This document shows, piece after piece, positions 35,452-46,539 of a DNA stretch of 64,000 nucleotides. Each line of letters begins with the position of its first letter. Position 1 is the first letter of the stretch. Origin of the DNA: Microbacterium sufflavum (GTDB lineage Bacteria > Actinomycetota > Actinomycetes > Actinomycetales > Microbacteriaceae); NCBI RefSeq assembly GCF_023091155.1, contig NZ_JAHWXK010000003.1, positions 175,439-239,438 of the forward strand. The letters are read 5' to 3'. The position numbers and the translations under genes were made by a program. The notes beneath the pieces are model-generated. The model saw nothing but the letters and a program-made list of their open reading frames with translations. It was not told the origin of the DNA and did no database searches.

Positions 35452-35823
35452 ATGAGGACACCTGCCGAGCAGTTCAACGAGGCCGTCGGGCGGCAGATGC
35501 GGGCCGAGATCGCCGCCGCGCGCAGCAGCATCGCGGCGATGGCGCGCAGCGTGGGGATCGCACGCAGCGCCCTCGACAACTACGTCACCGGAAAGCGCGC
35601 GATCCCGGTGCCCGTGGTCTATGCCGTGTGCGCGACTCTCGGGATCGAGCCGCACGTCCTGGTCGCGAGAGCCGAGGAGCGCCTCGACGCCGACGGCACC
35701 ACCGCCATCATCACTCCCCTGCGCCGCACCGCCGATGTCGCCACCCCGCGCGACAATACCCGCGAGGTCGCCTTCGAATCCGACGAGCGGCACGACGCCG
35801 ACACCGACGACCTCTACGACTGA
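35452..35823 (+). CDS. XRE-family repressor-like protein (phage-immunity type)
   Basis: 123 residues. The helix-turn-helix is EIAAARSSIAAMARSVGIARSALDNYVTGKRAIPVPVVYAVCATLGIEPHVLVARAEE, in the style of phage and ICE repressors. The acidic tail ESDERHDADTDDLYD is disordered and could be the ImmA cleavage or recognition region. Followed 25 bp later by an ImmA/IrrE peptidase, the usual partner that inactivates such repressors. Likely regulator of a small module, or a remnant of an integrated element. Confidence 0.85.
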   Translation: MRTPAEQFNEAVGRQMRAEIAAARSSIAAMARSVGIARSALDNYVTGKRAIPVPVVYAVCATLGIEPHVLVARAEERLDADGTTAIITPLRRTADVATPRDNTREVAFESDERHDADTDDLYD

Positions 35824-35848
35824 CGCCGACGACCGTGGGAGGACGCAC

Positions 35849-36244
35849 ATGCAGCAGCTCCTCCTGCGCGCCGAAGACCTCGGTCTGCGCGTGATCGAGC
35901 GCCCGGGACGCACGCGCGGCGGGTTCGATCCCGCGACCGGCACCATCCGCCTCGCGCCGGGCATGAGCAGACGGACGGCCCGCAGCGTGCTGGCGCATGA
36001 GCTGGGTCACGCACATCTCGGTCATCGACCCACCGAGGTCCCCCACACCCGCGAACGCCAGGAACGGGCGGCGGACGAGTGGGCCGCCCGGCTCCTCCTC
36101 ACACCGCAGGCGTATGCCGCCGCCGAGCGGGCTCGCGGCGCGCACCTCGCGAGCCTCGCCTTCGAGCTCGATGTCACTGTCGAGATCGTCGTCGCCTTCC
36201 AGCGTCTGCTGCGCCAGGGGACCACCGCGACCCGGGCGGCGTGA
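35849..36244 (+). CDS. ImmA/IrrE-family metallopeptidase
   Basis: 131 residues. Zinc protease motif HELGH (His50, Glu51, His54) in LAHELGHAHLGH, and a third ligand region ERAADEWAARLLL. Strong GGGAGGA 6 nt upstream of the ATG. In ICEBs1 the ImmA protease cleaves its neighbouring repressor upon DNA damage; in Deinococcus IrrE cleaves DdrO. Here the neighbouring XRE protein is the obvious substrate. Confidence 0.9.
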   Translation: MQQLLLRAEDLGLRVIERPGRTRGGFDPATGTIRLAPGMSRRTARSVLAHELGHAHLGHRPTEVPHTRERQERAADEWAARLLLTPQAYAAAERARGAHLASLAFELDVTVEIVVAFQRLLRQGTTATRAA

Positions 36245-36265
36245 GGTCCCCCCGCATCGCACTGG

Positions 36266-36271
36266 TTGAAT
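36266..36271 (+). promoter_or_regulatory. -10-like box for the GNAT gene
   Basis: TTGAAT, then GGGGAC, then ATG at 36278. Imperfect match to TANNNT. Confidence 0.4.
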
Positions 36272-36277
36272 GGGGAC

Positions 36278-36880
36278 ATGGCCTTCCTCGTCCCGCCCGC
36301 CCCCGTGACCCTGACCGGCGACCTCGTCGAGCTGCGTCCCCTCGATCGCTCCCACATCGACGGGCTGGTCGACGCCGTCCGCGAGGGCGAGCTGTGGAAG
36401 ACGGCGTGGTACACGTCGGTCCCGGAGCCCGACGGCGTGGCCGCGGAGGTGGATCGGCGGCTCGGGCTCGTCGACCGCGGCGAGATGCTGCCGTTCACCG
36501 CGATCGACGCGAGCGGACGGATCCTCGGCCTCACGTCGTACTACGACATCGTCGCCGACGTGCCCCGGCTCCACATCGGCTACACCTGGAACCGCCCGTC
36601 CGCGCACGGAACCGGAACCAACGCGGAGTCGAAGCTGCTGCTCCTGCGGCACGCGTTCGAAACGCTCGGGGTGTTCCGCGTGGGGCTCACCACGCAGTGG
36701 GTCAACTTCCAGTCGCGCACGGCGATCGAGCGACTGGGCGCCAAGCAGGACGGCGTGATGCGCGCGATGAGTCGTTACCGCAACGGCGCGCTCCGCGACA
36801 GCGTCGAGTACTCCATCATCGAGCCCGAGTGGCCCGCGGTCCGGGCGAACCTGGAGGCGCGGTTGTCCCGTCGGCGCTGA
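36278..36880 (+). CDS. GNAT-family N-acetyltransferase (RimJ/RimL-like)
   Basis: 200 residues. VELRPLDRSHIDGLVDAVREGELW is the usual start of RimL-type acetyltransferases. Acetyl-CoA pyrophosphate loop is GTGTNAESKLLLLRHAFE, and RTAIERLGAKQDGVMRA the final strand/helix. It would transfer an acetyl group to a protein N-terminus or small amine; the acceptor is unknown. A perfect 11-bp stem spans its stop codon (36867-36897). Confidence 0.9.
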   Translation: MAFLVPPAPVTLTGDLVELRPLDRSHIDGLVDAVREGELWKTAWYTSVPEPDGVAAEVDRRLGLVDRGEMLPFTAIDASGRILGLTSYYDIVADVPRLHIGYTWNRPSAHGTGTNAESKLLLLRHAFETLGVFRVGLTTQWVNFQSRTAIERLGAKQDGVMRAMSRYRNGALRDSVEYSIIEPEWPAVRANLEARLSRRR

Positions 36881-36897
36881 GCGATCGCGCCGACGGG
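36867..36897. terminator. Terminator spanning the GNAT stop codon
   Basis: CCCGTCGGCGC (36867-36877) and GCGCCGACGGG (36887-36897), perfect 11-bp stem with a 9-nt loop containing the TGA. Between convergent genes. Confidence 0.7.
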
Positions 36898-36904
36898 GTC
36901 GGCC

Positions 36905-37111
36905 TCACTCGGTCGGGCTGCCGGTCCAGTTCTTGGAGCGGCGCGTGGCCGAACCGCGCTGCCGCATCGCGAAACCGAGGGCGAGCGAGACCAGGATGAT
37001 GCCGGCGCAGAAGGTGAGCGCGGCGGCAGTGTCGGGAAGCTCGTGCGCGATCCCCAGCAGCCAGAAGCCTCCGAGGAAGAGGATCATGAAGAACAAGAAG
37101 CTGAGGATCAC
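36905..37111 (-). CDS. Small two-helix membrane protein
   Basis: 68 residues from a GTG start at 37111 with AGGAG 5 nt upstream. ILSFLFFMILFLGGFWLLGIA and AALTFCAGIILVSLALGFAM are membrane segments; the tail is basic. No recognised family. Longer upstream reading of the frame gives an arginine-rich, non-membrane extension and was not used. Confidence 0.6.
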   Translation of the reverse strand: MILSFLFFMILFLGGFWLLGIAHELPDTAAALTFCAGIILVSLALGFAMRQRGSATRRSKNWTGSPTE

Positions 37112-37199
37112 GGGATCTCCTGTCGTCGGTGCCCTACCAGGATAGCCCGGGCCCGGGAAGGCCCTGTGCCGCGGTCTCCGGCCCTGGTGTGATCGTCGC

Positions 37200-37811
37200 A
37201 TGACCAGTACGCTCACCGCCCTCGCGATCTCCTGCACGCTCAAGCCCTCCCCCGCGGAGTCGAGCTCCGATCTCCTCTCGCGCCAGCTGCTCGACGCCCT
37301 GTCCGCTCATGACGTCTCGGGCGACGTGGTGCGGGCCGTCGACTTCGACATCCGCCCCGGCGTCGAGAAGGACATGGGCGACGGCGACCAGTGGCCGACT
37401 CTGCGTCGGCGGGTGCTGGCGGCGGACATCCTCGTGTTCGTGACGCCGACCTGGATGGGCCAGCACTCGAGCGTGGCGCAGCGCGTGCTCGAGCGGCTCG
37501 ACGCCGAGCTGAGCGAGACCGACGACCAGGGCCGCCCGATCCTGTTCGACAAGGTCGCGATCGCCGGCGTGCTCGGGAACGAGGACGGCGCCCACCACAT
37601 CTCGGCGATCCTGTTCCAGGCGCTCGACGACATCGGCTACACGATCCCCGCCCAGGCCTCGGTGTACTGGAACGGCGAGGCGATGCAGACGGTCGATTAC
37701 AAAGACCTCGAGGAGACCCCGGAGAAGGTGGCCTCGGCCATCCAGACGGCCGCGCGCAACGCGGCACACCTCGCACGGCAGCTGACCGCGCAGCCGTACC
37801 CGGCGTCCTGA
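37200..37811 (+). CDS. Flavodoxin-like NAD(P)H-dependent oxidoreductase
   Basis: 203 residues. ALAISCTLKPSPAESSSDLLSRQLLDAL is the FMN phosphate-binding first loop of the NADPH-dependent FMN reductase/flavodoxin fold, DILVFVTPTWMGQHSSVAQRVLERL the second, and GNEDGAHHISAILFQALDDIG the third. Such proteins reduce quinones, flavins or iron chelates with NAD(P)H. Partner not evident. Confidence 0.87.
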   Translation: MTSTLTALAISCTLKPSPAESSSDLLSRQLLDALSAHDVSGDVVRAVDFDIRPGVEKDMGDGDQWPTLRRRVLAADILVFVTPTWMGQHSSVAQRVLERLDAELSETDDQGRPILFDKVAIAGVLGNEDGAHHISAILFQALDDIGYTIPAQASVYWNGEAMQTVDYKDLEETPEKVASAIQTAARNAAHLARQLTAQPYPAS

Positions 37812-37836
37812 CGCGAGGACACCCGCCGCGGCGCCC

Positions 37837-39573
37837 TCACTCCGTGGCCGCGAGGCGCCGGCGCCAGTAGTCGATCTCCGCCTTCGACCGTGGATGGCTC
37901 AGGGGATCGACCGCGGCATCGGCGTCGTCGAGCCACGCCTGCGCGGAGAGCCGGTCCCCGGCCACGCACGACAGGGCGCCGAGCGCGATGCCGGGCGTGA
38001 ACGGTCGGGTGCGCAGGTGGAGCGTCGTCTCGGTGTGGCCGGTCACCGGATCCCGCACGCCCTCCGCAGCCGGGATGCCCTCCCCTGTGGTGAGCACCGC
38101 CGCGAGCCGAGCCCGGTCGCCGCAGGCGCCCAGGAACGGCACGATGGCCGAGCGCACGCGGGCGGCCAGCCGCTCGAGGGTGTCCTCCTCCGCGAACCAC
38201 GCGCTCTCCACGATCGACACATCGAGCTGGTAGGGCTTCACCCGCTGCGGGTCGCGGTGGGCGGCGACGCCGTCCTCCGGATGCAGCGCCGGGAACAGCA
38301 CGCCGTAGTGCACGCTCATGTGCAGGCCGCTGGAGAAGAAGTCGATGACCTCGACGCGGTCCTCCACGGTCCGCCGCCACGTGCGCCCCGACTTGCGGAA
38401 GCCGAATCCGCGCATCGTGCCGTCGACGTGGTCGCGCAACAGTCGATCGACCTCACCACGCAGCACCCGGGGGATCGGATTCGCCTTGGCCCGTACGGCC
38501 GCCGCTTTCTCCCGCTTCAAGTCGTCGTCGCGCGTCGCCGCTCGGGCCGTCGCCTCCGAGCCGAGCGCCGCTCCGATGCGCTTCACCAGATCGCGGCGTG
38601 CGATGCTCTCCAGCAGCGCCTCGATCTCTGCGGTGTCGGCGGGCGCATCGCGCTGCACCAGACTGTCGATCGCCGCGGTCGCCACCCGCAGGGCGAGCGA
38701 CTCGGTCTGCGGGGGTCGCGTGGCGGCGCCCTGGCGGGCGAGCGCGCCGAGTAGCGGCGCGGGTACGTCGTCCGAGGACAGCCAGCGCGCGGCGACGACG
38801 GCCGCGCGCACGAGATCCTCGTTCGACGGCGTGAAGAGATGGCCGTCCGCGGCCACCCCGGTCTCGGCCGCGGCGCGTATCCACTCGCGCACCAGACGGC
38901 GGCCGGCGTCGGACTGCACGTGCTGCCGCGCCTGGCGCTGCCAGGTCTGGGACGGCGCCTTGTGTCCGAGCGCGGCCAGGTGCCGCACGATCGGTTCGAT
39001 GTCATCCACGGGCAGCGCGCGGGCGAGTCGTCGTGCCGACTCGGCCCACTCGTCTCCGTCGTCGACCACCGTGAGGTCGAGGACTCCCGACGGCAGGAAC
39101 GACGCCCGCAGGCGGCGCGCGACCTTGAGATCCTTGTCGACGCCGTAGCGAGAGGCGAACCGTCCGGACATCAGCCCGTCGAGGTGCTGCACGCTGGCCT
39201 CGAGCGCCTCATACAGCTCGGCATCCCGATGCCCGGCGTCCGTCGCCGTCTCGGCGCCGCGCAGCGCCGGGGCGCACACATAGCTCATGGCATCGATGGC
39301 GAGCGCGGCGCGCAGGGCGAACGCCGCGGTCTCTGCGTCCCAGGGCAGCTTCTTGCGCGGGAGGGATCGGATGAGATCGTCTTCGGCCGATCGATGCCGC
39401 CACCCGTTCACGAGCTGCGGGCTGACGTCCATGATCAGCAGCAGCGCGACGAGCTGGAGGCGCGGTGTCGACGCTCTCCCGGCGAAGGCCTCCGCCCAGT
39501 CGGTGTCCGACGACACGGGACGACCGAGGGCCTCCCCCAGCTCACGGCGCAGTGCCTCGCGGGTCAGTGCCAC
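37837..39573 (-). CDS. Large protein of unknown function with DUF4304-like C-terminal region
   Basis: 578 residues, soluble, Arg/Ala-rich. No known domain in the first 350 residues. The stretch from about 370 (VDRLLRDHVDGTMRGFGFRKSGRTWRRTVEDRVEVIDFFSSGLHM) resembles the DUF4304 family in arrangement (gFxKsGrtWrR, then a beta strand over which the protein is compared with whole-molecule readouts), though I cannot confirm it. No transmembrane segment or signal. It sits with the DUF7882-like gene downstream of the flavodoxin. Functions unknown; do not infer enzymatic activity. Confidence 0.75.
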   Translation of the reverse strand: MALTREALRRELGEALGRPVSSDTDWAEAFAGRASTPRLQLVALLLIMDVSPQLVNGWRHRSAEDDLIRSLPRKKLPWDAETAAFALRAALAIDAMSYVCAPALRGAETATDAGHRDAELYEALEASVQHLDGLMSGRFASRYGVDKDLKVARRLRASFLPSGVLDLTVVDDGDEWAESARRLARALPVDDIEPIVRHLAALGHKAPSQTWQRQARQHVQSDAGRRLVREWIRAAAETGVAADGHLFTPSNEDLVRAAVVAARWLSSDDVPAPLLGALARQGAATRPPQTESLALRVATAAIDSLVQRDAPADTAEIEALLESIARRDLVKRIGAALGSEATARAATRDDDLKREKAAAVRAKANPIPRVLRGEVDRLLRDHVDGTMRGFGFRKSGRTWRRTVEDRVEVIDFFSSGLHMSVHYGVLFPALHPEDGVAAHRDPQRVKPYQLDVSIVESAWFAEEDTLERLAARVRSAIVPFLGACGDRARLAAVLTTGEGIPAAEGVRDPVTGHTETTLHLRTRPFTPGIALGALSCVAGDRLSAQAWLDDADAAVDPLSHPRSKAEIDYWRRRLAATE

Positions 39574-39591
39574 GCCGGCACCGCCGAGCGC

Positions 39592-39903
39592 TTACTCGGC
39601 GGGACCATCGATGACTTCGTCGACCAGGCTGATACCTCCGGACGAGCTCGCCTCGACCATCAGCGCCTGGATCCACTTCACGTTGAGCTGCGGGGTCTCC
39701 GGCTCCTCGAACGTGAACCGGAGCGGGATGGACGGGTGCAGCCAGATGGTCGAGCGACCGGGCGTATCGCCCTCGGGGTGACGCCAGGAGAGCGTGAAGC
39801 TCTCGTTGCGGCGGAGCTTGGTCGCGATCGCGACCTTGAGGTGTGCGAGGGCGCGGTCCTCGATCTGGATCTCGCTGCCGCTCCCGTACTGCATGGTTCC
39901 CAT
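39592..39903 (-). CDS. DUF7882-like small protein
   Basis: 103 residues starting MGTMQYGSGSEIQIEDRALAH. The pattern LKVAIATKLRRNESFTLSWRHPEGD, then RSTIWLHPSIPLRFTFEEPE, is typical of a small protein family that is widespread in Microbacteriaceae and often mislabelled as ATP-dependent DNA ligase; no ligase motif is present. Leaderless promoter TACAGT 6 nt upstream fixes the start. Role unknown. Confidence 0.85.
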   Translation of the reverse strand: MGTMQYGSGSEIQIEDRALAHLKVAIATKLRRNESFTLSWRHPEGDTPGRSTIWLHPSIPLRFTFEEPETPQLNVKWIQALMVEASSSGGISLVDEVIDGPAE

Positions 39904-39909
39904 GCCACG

Positions 39910-39915
39910 ACTGTA
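39910..39915 (-). promoter_or_regulatory. -10 box of leaderless promoter for the DUF7882-like gene
   Basis: TACAGT on the minus strand, then CGTGGC, then ATG at 39903. Confidence 0.6.
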
Positions 39916-40011
39916 GCGGGCGGCTCTCCCGCATGCGAAGGCCGTGCTGCGCTCGCGGGAGGAGGACTCGTCCGGGGCTGTCAAGGCCCTGGGCCCGGCG
40001 CGGTGCGGGTG

Positions 40012-40017
40012 TAGGTT
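40012..40017 (+). promoter_or_regulatory. -10 box of leaderless promoter for the membrane protein at 40024
   Basis: TAGGTT, then CCGCGC, then ATG. Confidence 0.6.
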
Positions 40018-40023
40018 CCGCGC

Positions 40024-41028
40024 ATGGAGACGATCAGAGTGGGTCTCGTCGCGGATCCGGCGTCGCCCACCGCCGTTGCGCGCCGGATGACCGGCCTCAC
40101 TCCACCGCTCGCCGCCGAGGCCGACGGATGGATCGTCGAGCTCGTCAGCGAGCCGTTCACCCTCGGGTCGGAGGATGTGGACGTCGCTCTGGAGCGACTC
40201 CGCTCGCACGCCGATCAGCACGGGTGGGACCTCGTCATCGGCGTCACCGAGCTTCCGCTCCGCGACGACGACGGCCGCTATCTCCTGGCAGCGGTCCACC
40301 CTCGACGGCGCTCCGCCGTCCTGTCGCTTCCCGCACTGGGAGGGTTCCGGGTGCAGCGCCGCGCACGACACGCGGTTCGGGGCCTCGTGGACGGGATGGC
40401 TGAACCCGTCTCGCCGGAAGAGCAGCGCCTGCCGCTCCCCCGGCTCAGCGCCCGGGGGCGTGTGCTCCTGGGCATGGTGCTGGCCAACCGCCCGTGGCGG
40501 CTCGCCGCGGGTCTCAAATCGGCGCTCGTCGCCGCCCTCGCCACCGGCGCGGTGGCGACCATCGAGCCGACCGTGTGGTCTCTCGCCCTCTCGCTGTCGC
40601 CCTGGCGCCTGGTGGCGGCGACGGTGGCCTCGATCGCGATCATCATCGCCTGGATCGTGATCGACGGCAGGCTGTGGGACCGACCCGACGACGACTCGCC
40701 CGCGGCGCGGGAGCGATCCCGTCTCTACAACACCTCGACGCTGCTGACCCTCACCGTCGGGATCGTCATCTGCTATCTGACGCTCTACGTCGTGAACCTG
40801 GCGTGGGCGCTGTTCGTCCTCGACCCCGCGGTCATGAGTGAAGACCTCGGGCGGTCCGTCGAGTTCGGCGATCTGTTCGTGCTCACCTGGTTCGTCGCGT
40901 CGGCGGCGACTGTCGGCGGGGCGTTGGGCACCGGCCTGGAGTCCGACGAGGCGATCCGGGCCGCCACGTACTCCAAGCGCGAGGAGGAGCGCCGCGCCCG
41001 GTTGGCCGACGAGCGCGACGCCCGGTGA
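40024..41028 (+). CDS. Membrane protein of unknown function, N-terminal soluble domain
   Basis: 334 residues. Residues 1-155 are soluble, beginning ETIRVGLVADPASPTAVARRM and containing WDLVIGVTELPLRDDDGRYLLA. This is followed by four hydrophobic segments at about 164-185, 195-215, 242-268 and 284-305, and an acidic-basic C-terminal tail. No known family was recognised. Its isolated position and promoter imply an independent transcription unit, ended by a strong hairpin. Confidence 0.7.
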   Translation: METIRVGLVADPASPTAVARRMTGLTPPLAAEADGWIVELVSEPFTLGSEDVDVALERLRSHADQHGWDLVIGVTELPLRDDDGRYLLAAVHPRRRSAVLSLPALGGFRVQRRARHAVRGLVDGMAEPVSPEEQRLPLPRLSARGRVLLGMVLANRPWRLAAGLKSALVAALATGAVATIEPTVWSLALSLSPWRLVAATVASIAIIIAWIVIDGRLWDRPDDDSPAARERSRLYNTSTLLTLTVGIVICYLTLYVVNLAWALFVLDPAVMSEDLGRSVEFGDLFVLTWFVASAATVGGALGTGLESDEAIRAATYSKREEERRARLADERDAR

Positions 41029-41057
41029 CGACTGCCGGGTGCACGTCCACGCGGAAG

Positions 41058-41096
41058 GGCCCCGCCACCTGCTCATGGTGAGCGGGTCGCGGGGCC
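41058..41096. terminator. Bidirectional terminator between membrane protein and nrdF
   Basis: GGCCCCGCCACCTGCTCA (41058-41075) and TGAGCGGGTCGCGGGGCC (41079-41096) form a 18-bp stem with two mismatches and a 3-nt loop. No U-tract, as usual in high-GC genomes. Confidence 0.8.
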
Positions 41097-41124
41097 TATC
41101 GATCGTCGACGTCGGCCGGGGGAC

Positions 41125-44277
<3,153 letters not shown>

Positions 44278-44281
<4 letters not shown>

Positions 44282-44712
44282 TGAAGTTCCCACCGTCGTT
44301 CCAATCCGTCGCTCACGCGATCCACGTCGTCCTGTGTGCCGAAGATCTCGAGCCGATACAAGTGAGGCACGTGGCACTTGCGGCTGATGATGTCGCCGGC
44401 GAGGCAGAACGCGTCGCCGAAGTTGGTGTTGCCCGCGGAGATCACTCCGCGGATGTGGCGCCGATTGCGCTCGTCGTTGAGGAACCGGATCACCTGTTTG
44501 GGCACCGCGCCCTTCTCGACGCCGCGCCCCGCACCCCCACCGTAGGTGGGGGTGACCAGCACGAAGGGCTCGTCGACGACGAGGTCTTCGTCCGTGCGGT
44601 GAAGGGGGATGCGTCGGGCGGGGAACCCGAGTTTCTCGATGAAGCGCGCGGTGTTACCCGACACGCTCGAGAAGTAGACCAGGAGCGGCGCTGCGGTCGC
44701 GACGGCGCTCAT
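44278..44712 (-). CDS. nrdI: NrdI flavodoxin, class Ib RNR activator
   Basis: 144 residues. [17 protein letters not shown] is the FMN phosphate loop, [11 protein letters not shown] the flavin-binding turn, and [15 protein letters not shown] a second flavin loop. NrdI supplies the oxidant that assembles the Mn-tyrosyl cofactor in NrdF. It lies 6 bp after nrdH and overlaps nrdE. Confidence 0.96.
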
Positions 44713-44718
44713 GGCCGA

Positions 44719-44952
44719 TCACGCCAGGCGGGAGGCGAGCTCGTCGATCTTGTCGGGACGGAAGCCCGACCAGTGGTCCTCGTCGGTGACGACGACCGGC
44801 GCCTGCATGTAGCCGAGCGCCTTGACCTGCTCCAGGGCCGTCGGGTCCTCCGACAGGTCGTGGATCTCGTACTCGATGCCCTTGGCGTCGAGGGCGCGGT
44901 AGGTGGCGTTGCACTGAACGCAGGAAGGCTTGGTGTAGACCGTGATCGACAT
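44719..44952 (-). CDS. nrdH: NrdH glutaredoxin-like redoxin
   Basis: 77 residues, MSITVYTKPSCVQCNATYRALD, with the CVQC active site (Cys11, Cys14). It reduces NrdE after each turnover, with electrons from thioredoxin reductase. GAGGGGAA lies before the ATG. First gene of the operon, controlled from the region 44995-45060. Confidence 0.96.
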   Translation of the reverse strand: MSITVYTKPSCVQCNATYRALDAKGIEYEIHDLSEDPTALEQVKALGYMQAPVVVTDEDHWSGFRPDKIDELASRLA

Positions 44953-45005
44953 CTGATTCCCCTCGAATCTCTGGTTTCTCCGGCAGGCCCCCGCCGGGAT
45001 CTCAA

Positions 45006-45053
45006 TACTACATATGGGTGCGGACATTCGGAGTGACCACAAGGGGTAGTAGT
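45006..45053 (-). promoter_or_regulatory. Candidate NrdR box pair and promoter upstream of nrdHIEF
   Basis: TACTACATATGGGTG (45006-45020) and its approximate inverse ACCACAAGGGGTAGTAGT (45036-45053) share ACTAC...T.G.G elements. Their centres are 31 bp apart, three helical turns, as in known NrdR box pairs. On the minus strand TATGTA (within the first box) can be read as a -10 with GTCACT 17 bp upstream, so bound NrdR would cover the promoter. Sequence fit is partial. Confidence 0.4.
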
Positions 45054-45066
45054 TACATCCGTGTAG

Positions 45067-45196
45067 TTTTTCCACCGCTCTCCACTGATACAACACAGGT
45101 TCTCCACCGTTTCTTCCACAGGCGGAGGTGCGCTCGCAGCCCTCCCGAACCGCGTGAAATCGCGGCTGGGAAGACGCTGGGAGAGATCCATCCACA
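45067..45196. other. Cluster of DnaA-box-like TCCAC motifs in the nrdH/MFS intergenic region
   Basis: TTTTCCACC (45068-45076), CTCTCCACT (45078-45086), TTCTCCACC (45100-45108), TCTTCCACA (45112-45120) and CCATCCACA (45188-45196) each match 6-7 of 9 positions of TTATCCACA. The cluster falls in the 378-bp gap 44953-45330, where I see no gene. Confidence 0.35.
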
Positions 45197-45318
45197 GGGG
45201 GCACCGTACGCCGGGCCTCGGACATCCGAATGCCTGTGGAATTCGCTCTTCGGCGTGTCGCGGGCGTGTCGCGGCGTGTCGTCCCCGACGCCGTCTCCGC
45301 AGCCCCCTCGCGGGCCGG

Positions 45319-45324
45319 TACCGT
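45319..45324 (+). promoter_or_regulatory. -10 box of leaderless promoter for the MFS gene
   Basis: TACCGT, then TGTCGG, then the GTG start at 45331. Confidence 0.6.
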
Positions 45325-45330
45325 TGTCGG

Positions 45331-46539
45331 GTGGCGGGCTATCGGGATCTCCTTCGCACGCCGGGAGTCGGGCGCATGATCGCCGCCCAGCTCACCGCGC
45401 GGTTCCCCAACGGGATGATGTCTTTGGCGATCCTGCTGCACGTCGAACAGCAGACCGGCTCCTACGGATCGGCCGGTCTCGTGCTCGCCGCGACCAGCGT
45501 CGGACAGGCCGTCGCCGGGCCGATCACCAGCCGCTGGATGGGCGCGTGGGGCATGCGTCGCGTGCTCACCCTCACCCTGACGGTGTGCGTGCTCGCCGTG
45601 CTCGGCCTGGCCGTCCTCCCGCTCTCGGTGCCGGGATACATGGCGCTCGGCATGGTCGCCGGGCTCTCCACCCCTCCCGTGCAGGCCGCTGTGCGCACGA
45701 TCTACCCCAAGCTCGTCAACGCCGGTCAGCTCACCCCGCTCTTCTCGCTCGACGCCTCGCTGCAGGAGATCATCTGGGTGCTCGCCCCCGTCGTCATCAC
45801 CCTGGTCTCCACCCAGATCGGCACGACCGAAGGGCTGCTGCTGGTCGCGATCGTGCTCGTGGGCGGCGGCGCGTGGTTCATCCTCTCCCCCGAGGTGGGG
45901 CGCGTGCGCATCCCGCGCAGCCGCAACGCGCTCGGCACGGTCGTGCTCAAGCCCCCCGTGCTGCTGGCCACCGTGATCGGCTTCCTCCTGATCGGCGCCT
46001 GCTCGGCCGTGGAGGTCGGCGTCGTCGCGACATTCGAGCACGGCAGCCTCGCGGCGGGCCTCATCCTCGCGGTGTTCTCGGCGGGCAGCCTGGCCGGAGG
46101 CCTCGCGTTCGGCCACATCCCGATCGGCCCGTGGGCCATGGCCCGACGGCTCCTCATCGTCACGGTCGGGCTCGCGCTCACCATGGTCATGCTCAACGTT
46201 TTCTGGCTCGGGGGCACCCTGATCCTGGCGGGCATCGGCATCGCCCCCGCGCTCGCTGTCCTGTTCGCCATCACGACCGCGAGCGTCAAGTTCAGCGAGA
46301 CAGCGGAGGCCTTCGGCTGGGCGGGAACCGGGCAGCTGATCGGCGCCGCCGCGGGGTCCGCCGTCGCGGGCTTCCTCGTCGACGTCGGCGACTGGCGCGG
46401 CGCCTACCTCGCCGCCACGATCTTCGCCGGCGTCGGTCTCCTGGTCTCCATCGTCTTCGTCCGCGCCTTCCCCGACCTGCGTCACCGCGACGCGAGCCCG
46501 CATCCCGACACCGAACCCCTGGCGGTCACCCCCTCATGA
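45331..46539 (+). CDS. MFS transporter
   Basis: 402 residues from a GTG start with 12 hydrophobic segments. MIAAQLTARFPNGMMSLAILLHVEQQTGSYGSAGLVLAATSVGQAVAGP is typical of the first helices of an MFS exporter, and GPITSRWMGAWGMRRVL is the cytoplasmic loop 2-3 motif region. Substrate not predictable; the partner gene is a sugar kinase coupled by ATGA, which suggests a sugar or sugar acid. The start is decided by the TACCGT box. Confidence 0.88.
   Translation: MAGYRDLLRTPGVGRMIAAQLTARFPNGMMSLAILLHVEQQTGSYGSAGLVLAATSVGQAVAGPITSRWMGAWGMRRVLTLTLTVCVLAVLGLAVLPLSVPGYMALGMVAGLSTPPVQAAVRTIYPKLVNAGQLTPLFSLDASLQEIIWVLAPVVITLVSTQIGTTEGLLLVAIVLVGGGAWFILSPEVGRVRIPRSRNALGTVVLKPPVLLATVIGFLLIGACSAVEVGVVATFEHGSLAAGLILAVFSAGSLAGGLAFGHIPIGPWAMARRLLIVTVGLALTMVMLNVFWLGGTLILAGIGIAPALAVLFAITTASVKFSETAEAFGWAGTGQLIGAAAGSAVAGFLVDVGDWRGAYLAATIFAGVGLLVSIVFVRAFPDLRHRDASPHPDTEPLAVTPS

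Noticed and set aside
35452..36244. Intact prophage or integrative element
   Set aside because: Only the repressor and peptidase are present; no integrase, excisionase, structural or conjugation genes occur anywhere in the window.
39592..39903. ATP-dependent DNA ligase
   Set aside because: Related small proteins are often labelled so, but the sequence has no nucleotidyltransferase KxDG motif and is only 103 residues.
41058..41096. Riboswitch or structured RNA upstream of nrdF
   Set aside because: The stem is located between convergent gene ends and is simply a long hairpin, so a terminator is the better explanation.
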